Assembly: GCF_029784155.1 (NCBI RefSeq)
Contig: NC_073691.1
Span: 29,293,130-29,357,129 of the forward strand
DNA: 64,000 bases
Source of the DNA: Uranotaenia lowii
Lineage: Eukaryota; Arthropoda; Insecta; Diptera; Culicidae
Reading direction: 5' to 3'
In this document: piece by piece, positions 24,185 through 33,970 of the stretch
Position numbering within the stretch: the first letter of the stretch is position 1
Layout of the letters: every line of letters begins with the position of its first letter
Notes under the pieces: generated by a model
Database searches by the model: none
What the model was told of the DNA's origin: nothing
The model's input: the letters and a program-made list of their open reading frames with translations, nothing else
Position numbers and translations under genes: made by a program

Positions 24185-24790
24185 CCGCTCCTCATATGGA
24201 AGAATGCTGGAAGAGAACCATGTGGACAGTGAAATCAGCCCTTGGAACAGTTCCAGTTGTGAGGAAGTCGAATCGTTTGCCCCGGAACTGGGGGAAGCAG
24301 AGAGCATGGTGAACTTCAGACCGGTGACGTACATCCCACTAGAGACAGCGGTTTATGAGTCCCTAACTCCTAATCATTTCCTTCTGCTCGGCTTAAGTGG
24401 CGTACGGCAGCAGGAGAAGCTTCCCACAGACGAAGGCAGGGAGTTGAGGAATTACTGCAACATGGTGAAGCATACCCTTGACAACTTCTGGCGACGGTGG
24501 GTCAGAGAATATCTGCCAACTATCATAAGACGAACGAAGTGGTTCTAAGATGTGAAGCCGATCGAGGTCGAAGATCTGGTGTTTGAGGTGGACGAGAAAG
24601 TAAAAAACCGATAGTTGCGTGGACGTGTGCTAGAAACGGTTCCTGGTAGAGACGGAGTTGCACGTAGAGCGGAAGTGATGACATTAGCAGGGATCCTGAA
24701 GAGGCCATGTACCAAGTTTGCTGTGCTGGACGTGGAAAGATCTGGTGACGCCATACCTAAAGCTAAGGCGACACGGGGGGAGAGCTAACG
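24185..24790 (+). pseudogene. BEL/Pao integrase C-terminal domain remnant
   Basis: The frame 24204-24548 contains SLTPNHFLLLG and a WRRWVREYLPTIIRRTKW block, which match the C-terminal domain of BEL/Pao polyproteins (LTP-x-H-x-L-x-G ... F-W-x-x-W-x-x-E-Y-L-x-x-L-x-x-R-x-K-W). After a stop (TAA at 24546) the same frame continues with VKPIEVEDLVFEVDE, GRVLETVPGRDGVARRAEV and LKRPCTKFAVLDVE, equivalent to the family's GRV-x-x-x-x-PG-x-DG-x-x-R-x-x-x-V ... LRRP-x-x-K-L-A-L-LD. This is the natural end of the polyprotein. Confidence 0.8.
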
Positions 24791-26886
24791 TAGCTATCAC
24801 AATCTACAGCGACCTACTCCAGACGATCCGAGAAGTTCCGGATTGCGTGATGAGTGACTGAATGATGATTTGCAATATTATTAGGGAGAGTAAGGATAAG
24901 GAACAAAACAAAAATAAACTGTTTTTTTTAACGAACACAAATATATACAGGATCTCAATGTTAACAATGTGACTTTTTACAAACATACAAGCTTGGAAAT
25001 GGTTTAAGCATATCTTAAAGGTATTTTTTGTCCAGATTGCAATTATCAAGTGACTTAAAAATTTGAAAATACTTGCCGTATCCCGTGTCATCGACATCTA
25101 GCTCGTCCAGAATTCATTCAATTAATTTAGCCCATTCATTTAACGTGCCTCCACTGAATGGAAAAACCGACACAATCACCGAATCGTGCCGCAAAGTGTA
25201 TGTAAGAATTCACATTTGACGCGCGTTCCGGTGAATCAAGGAAACAGGGAAAAAAACTTGAATGTCAACTGACTGTAAAGAGTGTCTTTTCACTCTATTC
25301 TATACGTCCAATTTCCGCAACAACACCTCAACGCCACATGTGTTGATGCTCTTTTTCCTTTTTTGTTCCCGTTCCTGATTCCTTCAGCCGCCGTCGTTTT
25401 GGCCAAACGGTGACACGTGGTCGGTTGAAAACAACATTCTCCATTCACTCATTCACCGGGTTGATGGAACATTCCACGCTTTTTTGGGCTTGCTTCCGAT
25501 GGTAGCTCTAGAGTGAAGTGTCCAAAATCAGTGACTGACGGAAATGTTTAGAGAGCCAAACAGAAGAAAGAAGAAAAAAACTGAACCAGTCAGCACTTTA
25601 GGATTTTCCTCGTCGTCCAGTTTGGGGACAAAAAGTGACATCGTGTCGTACATTTATCAGCCATGTAACCGTGTTGTGTCTTTTCGTTGCCCCCGGGGTT
25701 TTTTTCACCCGATTTTTTTTCCTGTTTTCGTCCATTCATTTTCTATCCGCGCACGTCAACTTCCAACAAGCCATTGTCAATTTTTGGAGTTGTTGAATTT
25801 CCTACTTTTTTCGTTGGACTCAAACCTCCCACCCTTTGACCCCAACCGGGATAAAGTTCCAACAAGATTGATTGAGGAGAGTTTGAGGAGCTATCGTTTC
25901 TTTTTTCGGGTTGATTTTTTTCTGTCACTGCAGCTGCTGAAAAATGCCAAGTGCCATCAGAATGTGGTCACATTTCCGGTGGCCACCGACCGGTCGTCGT
26001 GCAGAGACTGAATGGAGCACCAGAGTGCTGCTTTGGAATGAAAAACAGTGTAATTAAACGTGTCGGTCTTTTCAATAAATTTCGGTAGAAGACTTCAGGA
26101 GTGCACAAGAAGCGTGATGCGGTCCATTTTAGACGGTTTTTTTTTCATCGGTTATCTATTGGAATGACAACTGAGAGAAAACTTATCTGAGCAAAATTTT
26201 TCCAGAACAGTTTTTTTTTTCAGAATTTTGTAAGTTTCCAAACGAAAATATTTCTGCAGTTTGATATTTCGAAAGGAATTTTAATTGTTCCCTTCATTAA
26301 TTAAAAAAATAAAAATGCTACGCTTTGATGAAAAAAAAAACAGTAGAAAGAGTGGGGTAACGTGGGTCTTGGGGTGTATTCTAAATTCAAATTTTGCTAG
26401 AAATAACATCAATTTTAATAATGCACAGTAAATAAGTAAATTCATTCCTTAAAAATCATTTTTCTTGCAATATCCATCAAACAAACTCTTGAAAATAATT
26501 AATTTAACTGATACAATTTAATATCAATCAGAATCAATGTTTTAAAACAATGCCTTTTCAGTAAGTCATTTAAAACTCTAGTTTACATAATTTGAAAAAA
26601 AAACGAACTTTATTGGCGGACCTATATTTTTAATGTGAATCCAAAAATGAAATTTTAAAAAATCTCTGTAGAACTGTTTCTAAATTATGCTCCAAATATG
26701 AAATTATGGAAAAATATAAAAAGTACTTGTACTCGGATTCAAATATCTCGGAATACATAACATAAACTTGAAATCTCTTTTTTGCATTTAAAAGGTGAAG
26801 ATATTTGCTATCGATCATATGAACTTTATTTTTACGTATGATCAACAGTTTTGTTGATATTAGTTACTTTATGATAGAAAAAATAA
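24791..26886. other. Gene-free region after the BEL element
   Basis: No recognisable coding exon. The part 25100-26060 is less AT-rich and single-copy-looking; a 155-codon plus-strand frame (25544-26011) is rich in Phe, Ser and Leu and has no domain that I recognise. At 25963-25983 TGTGGTCA (a RUNX-type core) stands next to TTTCCGG (an ETS-type core in reverse). At 26351 GTGGGGTAACGTGGGTC repeats the end sequence of the ~700-bp repeat and may be a solo end. No LTR for the BEL element could be recognised. Confidence 0.4.
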
Positions 26887-27599
26887 GGGGTGAGTGGGAT
26901 AACGTGAGCCACTTTGAATATATCAGATAAAAAATCCCAATCCAACTGTCATCGTCGACGCTTTGCGTGAGCAGATTTTTCAACATGTTGTTGACTCATA
27001 TACCCATCATATGCTTCTTTTATTAATCAAGCTTAAAAAAGTTAAAAAAAATCTTAAAAAAATTAAAAAAAAATTGTCAAGTTGGACCATAGTGGTCTTA
27101 GGCATAAGTCGTGTCATATATGCGCAAAACAAAGTTGATAACAAATATATGCTCATATGCTAATAATCTTAGTTTTGTCATGTTCTATCGCGTGGAAAAG
27201 GAATTTCTGATGAAACATCAATAAGTAACACAAACGCAACCAATTTGCAAATCATAGCTTGTGGGGAATCGTGGGCCAAACATCTAGGGCCACATATATT
27301 TTTTTGTTTTTATACACATTCAGAACATAAAATAGGTTTTCTCTATCTGCAAAGTTTTCTTATGACAAATGAAGAGTAATAAAAAATATTCTGTTCATCC
27401 TATATAAGCAATTTTGCCAAAACGTTCGCGAGCCAGGTTTTTGAATCTATTCGATCATACACATGTCACTTTTTTATTTCAGCACGTCTGAGTTTGCTTT
27501 AAAATAACGAAATGAGTTTTAAATTACAGTTTTTTGTCTACTCATAAACTTTGTGTGTCATTTGGTCAATTTGGATTAGGTGGCCCATGATTCCCCACG
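26887..27599 (+). repeat. ~700-bp dispersed repeat, copy B
   Basis: Begins GGGTGAGTGGGATAACGTGA and ends GTGGCCCATGATTCCCCAC, a loose inverted pair. A third related motif (GGGGAATCGTGGGCCA) sits inside at about 27260. Best aligned with copy C over its right half: GCGAGCCAGGTTTTTGAAT, a run through AAAATAACGA-ATGAGTT and a CTCATAAACTTTG-like block are shared. Same family as 1342-2005. Confidence 0.7.
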
Positions 27600-28178
27600 A
27601 TTTTTCAAAATCCAAAAAATGTAGCTTTTTTAAAACAGTCAAGACTTGGGGAATTACTTATTTATAATTAAAAAAACGCTTTATATGCCTTAAAATGTAG
27701 AAAACCATACCATTTTTTATATGAATTTCATTTTTTATAATAAACAAGTTATGGAACAAAGACAAAAAGGACCCAACGATTTCCCACTCTCCCATATAAT
27801 AAAAGATTTTTTTAGAGAAAACATCGTCTAACACGCAACTCATACTTTTTACGTATTGCTTTTAATACGAGAATTTTCGGTTAAAATGCAATTTTTTATC
27901 CGCAAAACAGTTTTGTTTGTATTCCAATCGGATTGCAGTCTTCGCGTGAAGTATTTGTCTCAGTTTTAACTTTAAGAAAATTATCTATGAAAAGCAATCG
28001 GCTAGTGAAGACAAAAGTTATTAATGAAAAACCGGTATTTTTTTGTTTCTCCCTAGCAAAATATCTTATAATCCTAAGAGATTCCTTTTTCTCAACTCTA
28101 AGAGTACATTTTTCAAGGATATGATGGCAAGTATCTTACAAATGCCAAAACCACCATCTCCCGGAAAGTGTACTAAGT
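27600..28178. other. Gene-free stretch between repeat copies
   Basis: AT-rich. Ends of the ~700-bp repeat recur nearby (TTTCCCACTCTCCCATATAA near 27780). No gene recognised. Confidence 0.4.
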
Positions 28179-28251
28179 ATGCCGTGACCGGGATTTGATC
28201 TCACGCCCGCTGGCTTAGAAGATATGAAGGCTATCCTCTACGCCACGGGCT
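28179..28251 (-). other. tRNA-like sequence (tRNA-derived SINE or tRNA relic)
   Basis: On the minus strand GTGGCGTAGAGGATAG fits a pol III A box and GAGATCAAATCCC fits a B box, about 40 nt apart, as in a tRNA body. The acceptor arms (GCCCGTG against CACGGCA) pair only in part and I cannot build a clean anticodon arm. It is better explained as a tRNA-derived SINE head or a decayed tRNA gene than as a working tRNA. Confidence 0.5.
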
Positions 28252-28452
28252 GTGGCTGCAGTTTCATATTCTGACATGTTTGTCAACACTTATTTTTAAT
28301 TCTTTAAGGGATCAAGTAATTTCACGCTAATACGGTAAATTTATTTATTAAACAGAAATTTTAACTTGGAAAAAATCTCCATGGGGGAGAAGAAGATGGG
28401 GTTGAACCCCTAGACCCCCCCCTTCCCTTTTCGCCTGGTGGGCAACTCTTAA

Positions 28453-29150
28453 TATCTCAGTCTTGAGTTGAGATAAAAATCTTAATTCAACTGGCATCGT
28501 CGTCGCTTTGCGTAACCATATATTTCTATATGTTTTGACCTATTAATGCATCGTATGCTTCTTTTGTTTAACTTGTTAAAAAAAACATGACGAAGTAGAA
28601 GAGGAAAAACTACTGTTTCCTCAAAGAATCCTATTTTTTTGATGACATGTAAACTTGACATGAAAGTCTGCGCCCGCAAACTGTGTCGGTGAGGAATCTT
28701 AAGTTCATGACAAAAATATGCACGTTTGCTTATTATCTAAGTTTTGTCTTATCCTTTCACATGTGAAATAAATTTTGCATGAATTATTCATAAGTCACCC
28801 ATACAAACCAATTTGTAGATCATCTTTAGTGGGGAAACATGGGCCACCTTTATTTATTTTGGTGTTTTTAAACACATTTATATCACAAAAACAATTAACC
28901 TATCTGCTAAGTGGTCTTATGCCAATGGAAGAGTTATAAAAAATATTCAGTATTTTTTTAAATTAAATCTGAACCGATTGCGAGCCAGGTTTTTGAATTT
29001 ATTCAATCCAACACAACTCTTTTTTTTATTTCATTATTCGAGTTGGCTCTAAAATAACGAGATGAGTTATGAAATTACAGTTTTAGGTTAACTCATGAAC
29101 TTTGCATGTAGTTTGGTCTATTTGAATTTTCTAGCCCACGATTCTTCACC
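28453..29150 (+). repeat. ~700-bp dispersed repeat, copy C
   Basis: Begins inside the family consensus (AATTCAACTGGCATCGTCGT-like text matching AATCCAACTGTCATCGTCGA in copy B), so the outer left end is missing. It continues collinearly with copy B through CGCTTTGCGT, GGGCCACC, AACCTATCTGC, GCGAGCCAGGTTTTTGAAT and AATAACGAGATGAGTT to TAGCCCACGATTCTTCACC. Copies B and C lie in the same orientation 850 bp apart. Confidence 0.7.
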
Positions 29151-30894
29151 ATTAGTCAGAATACGGGGAAAATATTTTTTTTTTAAACAAATGCGTTAGA
29201 TACTTAGGTAGAAAACTATACCATTCATTTTATTCGTTTTATCTTTTATCAAAAAAAGAAGTCCCCTATGTATTCTACCGAATTCAAAATAAATCATGTT
29301 TTTTAATTCATAGAAGACTAAAAGATGGCGATTCTGAAGTCAACATTACAAGATTTTCATAATAATTTCTATGAAGTATTTAATTTTTTATCAGAGAAAT
29401 TAAGAAAAAAAATTGAGAATCCAAAAGCTAGGATATTTTTCAACTAAATGATGATCCAAATGGATTTTTCGACCATTCTTTAACATAATCCGCATCTTCT
29501 TGGGGAGAAATTGGGAATTCCATGGGATAGATCTTCCAATATGGTATCGAAGCCAAAAAAGAGCTCATTTCGAGGGAGTTATATTATCCCTAAAGTATAA
29601 TATCCCTAAAAGCCTCAAAACACCCTAAAATCGTTAAAATTTAAACTCCATAAAACGTTTTAAGAGACAGAACACACTTTTGATCTTACACATTTAATAT
29701 TTTAATAAAGTAGTTTTGAGCGATTCAAATAGTATCAAACAGTACATAGAATGCCTTTTACGTCCGTTTTTATGGCACATTAGCAAATCAATCAATGGTG
29801 GAAAATGTTATTGTTTGCTTACTTTTGTCACTGACTGTAAGATTGCACAAAAACTAAACGAAAGCAACAGAATTGAAAATTCGGAAGTTAAAAGCAAATG
29901 ATTAAATCTGTTTTATTTTTCGAAAGCTCCTCATAAAAAAGGGAAATTCGATTCAGAAATGAAAATTTAAAATCAAAATTTAATCATTGGTATGCTTTTT
30001 GGAAACATCCCATGCTACATTTTATGCCGTTCACTTGAATTATTCCAGCAAAAGTGTATAGGGTAATTCTGCCCAAAATGCCCTAGCGAAGTATGACGCC
30101 AACGGCTATATTTTGATAGATTCTGAAGATTCGCAAAGTTTTAAGTGACTTCTCCTTACACAAATGTATTCTTAAAATCAAAACCTTATGATTTAAAAAA
30201 AAACATTACCAGATAATAAATTTAACTCGAGTAACAATCAAATTAAATTTTATGGTGGCTATTCATTACTTAAGTTAGGAAAAAGTGAGCAAAAGAAATA
30301 GGCTTTTACGCCATAGTTTCCTGAAACATCCTCGAACATTGACTTTATCTAACTATTAAAAGAATGAATTCTTATAATTATAACTTTCGATCGGGTTTCA
30401 GTCAGAAACGTGCACTGAAAACCAGATCGGTTCACTGAATTTGTCGCCAAATGCAGCAGAAAAATTTCGTTGAAACTGACACAGTGGGTGATATAAACAA
30501 AATTTTCAAAATTACCTACTCATTTTTGGTTCTAAAATGTTTCAAATCCACTTGTTCTCATATGAAGATGTACCTGAAAAAAAATCCTCTTTTTCTGAAT
30601 TCAAATCCAGAATAAATTTATTTTCACGGTGTTATTTTTGAGTCGTTTTGATCCAATGTTTTGGAGCATTTGTTGCCTACACTGGGGCGTTTTACATCCA
30701 ATGATTTCAAAGATTGCTTTGAGAAGTGATTGTGAAAATTGAAGATTTTCTTAGTTCTTACAATGAAAAGTAGTTTTTCTACTTTGACTACTTTTTAAGG
30801 CTTGTACTCATATTATATGACTAGTAAATATAAATACAAAGAACATATTACATGTATTCCACATACTTGGTCATTTCCCTTGGCAGGTGTATAT
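29151..30894. other. Gene-free AT-rich stretch
   Basis: No recognisable gene. Long A/T runs; one 61-codon plus frame at 29716-29901 without features. Nothing I can bound as a repeat. Confidence 0.4.
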
Positions 30895-31315
30895 TCCCTC
30901 GAAATACCCTTAGAGCCTCTTTCCCCTTTTTCATCGCATGCTATCTCATGCCAAATTGGGTTCCATTAGCTTGAATTGTTCCCGAGAAAATGTAGTAAAA
31001 AACGTGTGGAAATGGAAACCCCACTCTCTTCTTCCTGTCTTCCCAATTGATGAACGAAGGGGTCTCAAATAATCAGATATATCTCTCGTGTTCAGGACAT
31101 TCCACAATGCCAAATTTGATTCCATTTGCTTGAATAGTTTTCTAGTTATGTAAAATTGTAAAGAGGCCCCCCTGCTTTCCTTCATTCTTCATTGGAAAGA
31201 ACGATGGGTTTCAAGTGTTAATTGAACCATTTCTCGTACCCTTACACCATCCCATACCAAATTTGGTTCCATTTGCTAGATTAGTTTTTGAGTTATGAAA
31301 AATCTTTTTAGAATT
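30895..31315 (-). repeat. ~150-bp-period satellite, reverse-oriented block
   Basis: On the minus strand three units of the 3180-5760 satellite can be read: each has a CAAATGGAACCAAATTTGG-like block (complements near 31255, 31110 and 30950), a TACGAGAAATGG or ACACGAGAGATA block and a GAGACCCCTTCG-like block. Spacing is again about 150 bp. Confidence 0.75.
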
Positions 31316-31892
31316 TAATCGAATGCTTCATAGAAATAGGAGTTTCCTTAGGAAATATCTAGAAGCATAGGAGGTGTAGGAAAAACACGATCGCACCATT
31401 CACCAAAATGGATCCTGATCTTTACCTTTCGTTAACTAACATAACCCCTTCCTTGGATACTTGAATAAAGATTCGCAGACGTACAGACGGTTTCCACAGT
31501 TGGTGATACTAACTTATCTCTGGTTCTGACTATTTCGAAATTATTTTGGAGTATGCAGGAGCAAGAGGTTGCTAGTTTAACCTCAATAGTATCATACTAA
31601 CATTCCTTTGTTTTCCCTCATTGACTAATAGGACGTGGCCGGCGCCGTTATTGATCTTTTTCAAAGGGAGAGCATAAGTTTTGTGCATTGTGAATGAAAT
31701 GCTAATCCCAAGCACCATTCTGTTGGCCCTTGCACAAAATTGATGGCCTCGATCAATCACGGAGTAGCAACCATTGGCGAAGTAGAACTTGTTCTGCTTA
31801 GCCACGCCAGCGATCAAGGGATTCGAAATGCATAAGTTGAACAAAGTCTAATAAAATATGTTTTCTGATGTCTTTTTTGAGGTTGTTATATA
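31316..31892. other. Gene-free stretch left of the fold-back element
   Basis: No recognisable gene or repeat boundary. The 90-codon minus frame at 31572-31844 has no domain I recognise. Confidence 0.35.
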
Positions 31893-33073
31893 CACTGCCG
31901 GCCAAAAGTTTGGGATCACCCACTAAAAAACATGCAAATTTTGATCGTTCATATATCAGCCGTCTTAGGACATATTGAAAATCTTCTGATCTCATTTGAA
32001 AGATAATGAGCAATAGCTATCTCGGAGGTATTTTGCCCAAATATAATGTTTTAGTTTTGAACTTAAAACTTAACCTAAAGTTATAACATTTTCAAAAAAT
32101 CGCATTCAATATTCAAAGCCGATCATCTCGGGATAGGGTGGACCAAATCTCAAAATTTGAGTGGCATTAGAATTCCTGTTCTTTACTTCTCAAAACACAA
32201 TCAAAAATTTTTTTGAAAAAATTCAAAAACGCATTTTTAATTAATAAAATAGACACTTGAGTTGTCGTCCAAAAGTTTGGGATCACCTCTTTGTATGGTG
32301 AGTTTGGGATCATTCTTATAAAAACATGGAAATTTATTTTATTCATATCTTTCTCATCTAACATCGTATTGCAGATCTGAAGGGTTCATTTGGAAGCTTA
32401 GGAATTGTTGTTTTTTAATAAATTCATTCAAAAATTATATTTTAAGGTGAGAACTATAAAAAAAATCTGGGAACTTTCAAAAAAACAATAAATTTCAGGT
32501 GATTTTTTATGGATATCACTTCAAAATATAATTTTTAAATGAATTTATTAAAAAATAACAATTCCTTAGCTTCCAAATGAACCTTTCAGATCTGCAATAC
32601 GATGTTAGATGAGAAAGATATGAATAAAATAAATTTGCATGTTTTTATAAGAATGATCCCAAACTCACCATACAAAGAGGTGATCCCAAACTTTTGGACG
32701 ACAACTCAAGTGTCTATTTTATTAATTAAAAATGCGTTTTTGAATTTTTTCAAAAAATTTTTTGATTGTGTTTTGAGAAGTAAAGAACAGGAATTCTAAT
32801 GCCACTCAAATTTTGAGATTTGGTCCACCCTATCCCGAGATGATCGGCTTTGAATATTGAATGCGATTTTTTGAAAATGTTATAACTTTAGGTTAAGTTT
32901 TAAGTTCAAAACTAAAACATTATATTTGGGCAAAATACCTCCGAGATAGCTATTGCTCATTATCTTTCAAATGAGATCAGAAGATTTTCAATATGTCCTA
33001 AGACGGCTGATATATGAACGATCAAAATTTGCATGTTTTTTAGTGGGTGATCCCAAACTTTTGGCCGGCAGTG
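31893..33073. mobile_element. 1181-bp near-perfect fold-back (palindromic) element at a TA site
   Basis: The left arm (31893 to about 32449) is the reverse complement of the right arm (about 32517 to 33073) with only scattered mismatches; the loop is about 67 bp. The symmetry is exact: two 65-codon frames occupy mirrored positions (32167-32364 minus, 32602-32799 plus) and their translations differ at two residues. The tips are CACTGCCGGCCAAAAGTTTG, flanked on each side by TA (31891-31892, 33074-33075). Within each arm the tip motif CCAAAAGTTTGGGATCACC recurs about 365 bp inward (32266-32287 and its mirror), followed by related text. TA flanks and CACTG-type tips suggest mobilisation by a Tc1/mariner-group transposase, but no transposase is encoded. 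Confidence 0.9.
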
Positions 33074-33130
33074 TATATCTTCACAGCATTTCCAGTTCAA
33101 TGATTTAAGGTGGATAAGAGTAGTCAACCA

Positions 33131-33150
33131 AGCTAAGCTAAGCTAAGCTA
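33131..33150 (+). repeat. (AGCTA)4 short tandem repeat
   Basis: Four copies of AGCTA, about 60 bp after the fold-back element. Short 5-mer tails like this end some non-LTR elements (compare the (TAAAC)5 tail at 36942), so it may be a 3' tail relic. Confidence 0.7.
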
Positions 33151-33164
33151 TGAAACATCTTTTA

Positions 33165-33410
33165 AGAGAGGCCCCCTCCCTCATTCCTATCATTTAAATG
33201 GAAAAGGGAAGAGGTATAAAATCTTCATTGCAATATTTCACGTTCCCATATAGCCTCAAACGCCAAATTTGGTACCATTTGCTTGATGGGTTCTTGAATT
33301 ATGTAAACATTTTTCTTTTGTTTGGGAGGCCCCATTCCTCCAGTGAGAGGGAGGCGTCTCAAGCCATAATAGGAACCTTCCCCGGCCTCTTACATTTAAG
33401 AAATTTTATA
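33165..33410 (-). repeat. ~150-bp-period satellite, reverse-oriented fragment
   Basis: Minus-strand reading gives AAATGGTACCAAATTTGGCG followed by a GTTTGAGGC block, and a CTCTCACTGGAGG block, all parts of the 3180-5760 satellite unit. It lies just beyond the fold-back element, opposite the block at 30895-31315. Confidence 0.65.
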
Positions 33411-33526
33411 TAATTAACTTACTTTGTTCAAGAACCTTTAAGAACAACGTTTATTTTGACAATTTTTTTTTGAAATTTTGTGTTTGAAACGAACCAATCC
33501 AATTTTTGTTTTCAAATAGTCTAAAT

Positions 33527-33693
33527 CAGTGGTTTTTAAAGCAAAGATCCTACAAGAGGGCGTCGAAAGAGCTCATAATTGCCTTTATTGGTTGCATTTC
33601 GGAACAAATTTGTCCCAAAATACCCTTAGGGGGCGGTAAGCTCAAATAATCGAAACAGGGAGGGCGATGAGCGAAAAAGTTTGAAAACCACTG
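33527..33693. mobile_element. 167-bp hAT-type MITE
   Basis: Ends are CAGTGGTTTTTAAA and TTTGAAAACCACTG, a 14-bp inverted repeat with one mismatch and the CAGTGG-type tip common in hAT elements. The flanking 8-mers are GTCTAAAT and CTTTAAAT, which agree at six of eight bases, consistent with a decayed 8-bp target duplication. No coding capacity. Confidence 0.75.
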
Positions 33694-33970
33694 CTTTAAA
33701 TTGAGTTCCAGGTAACTGATGACTAGAAAGAAATGGAAAAAAAGTTGCCTAGAAAGATTGCAAAGAGCTTATGACTTCGGATTTTTCTGTAGAGAATCAC
33801 CCCAATCACTTATCCAGACAGTTTAAATCGATCAATTATAATGCCATGTGGCTGATTTTTGTTAATAAAACTGCAGATCTCTTTATTTGCGGTTGTGTCA
33901 AAATGATCTTGGAAGGAATGTTTTTAGCCCGATAATATGCGAGTGAAATTTTGAGAGTGCGACTGAAATT
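33694..33970. other. Upstream flank of the retrotransposon ORF
   Basis: No ORF1 (gag-like) coding sequence precedes the reverse transcriptase ORF. In its frame a stop lies at 33944-33946. Two adjacent, nearly identical 20-mers occur at 33939-33958 and 33959-33978 (GCGAGTGAAATTTTGAGAGT and GCGACTGAAATTTTGATTTA), which straddle the beginning of homology. Confidence 0.5.

Larger units (their letters stand above)
18780..24790 (+). mobile_element. BEL/Pao LTR retrotransposon, dead, with a nested insertion
   Basis: Pieces of gag, zinc knuckles, aspartic protease, reverse transcriptase, RT/RNase H linker, integrase and the C-terminal BEL domain occur in the family's usual order on the plus strand. 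All are broken by stops and frame changes. Gag is interrupted by a minus-strand non-LTR element (about 19156-21600), and most of the second half of gag is missing. I could not identify LTRs at either side; a G-rich run before 24790 (CGGGGGGAGAG) sits where a polypurine tract would be expected. Composition is less AT-rich than the neighbourhood, as expected for former coding sequence. Confidence 0.85.

Noticed and set aside
25544..26011. 155-codon plus-strand frame as a gene
   Set aside because: Low-complexity Phe/Ser/Leu translation, weak start, no family match, and polypyrimidine DNA explains the open frame.
28179..28251. Functional tRNA gene
   Set aside because: Acceptor stem and anticodon arm cannot be formed properly.
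32167..32799. Two 65-codon frames in the fold-back arms as real small proteins
   Set aside because: They are mirror images in the palindrome, without a start context or known domain; the near-identity comes from the arms.
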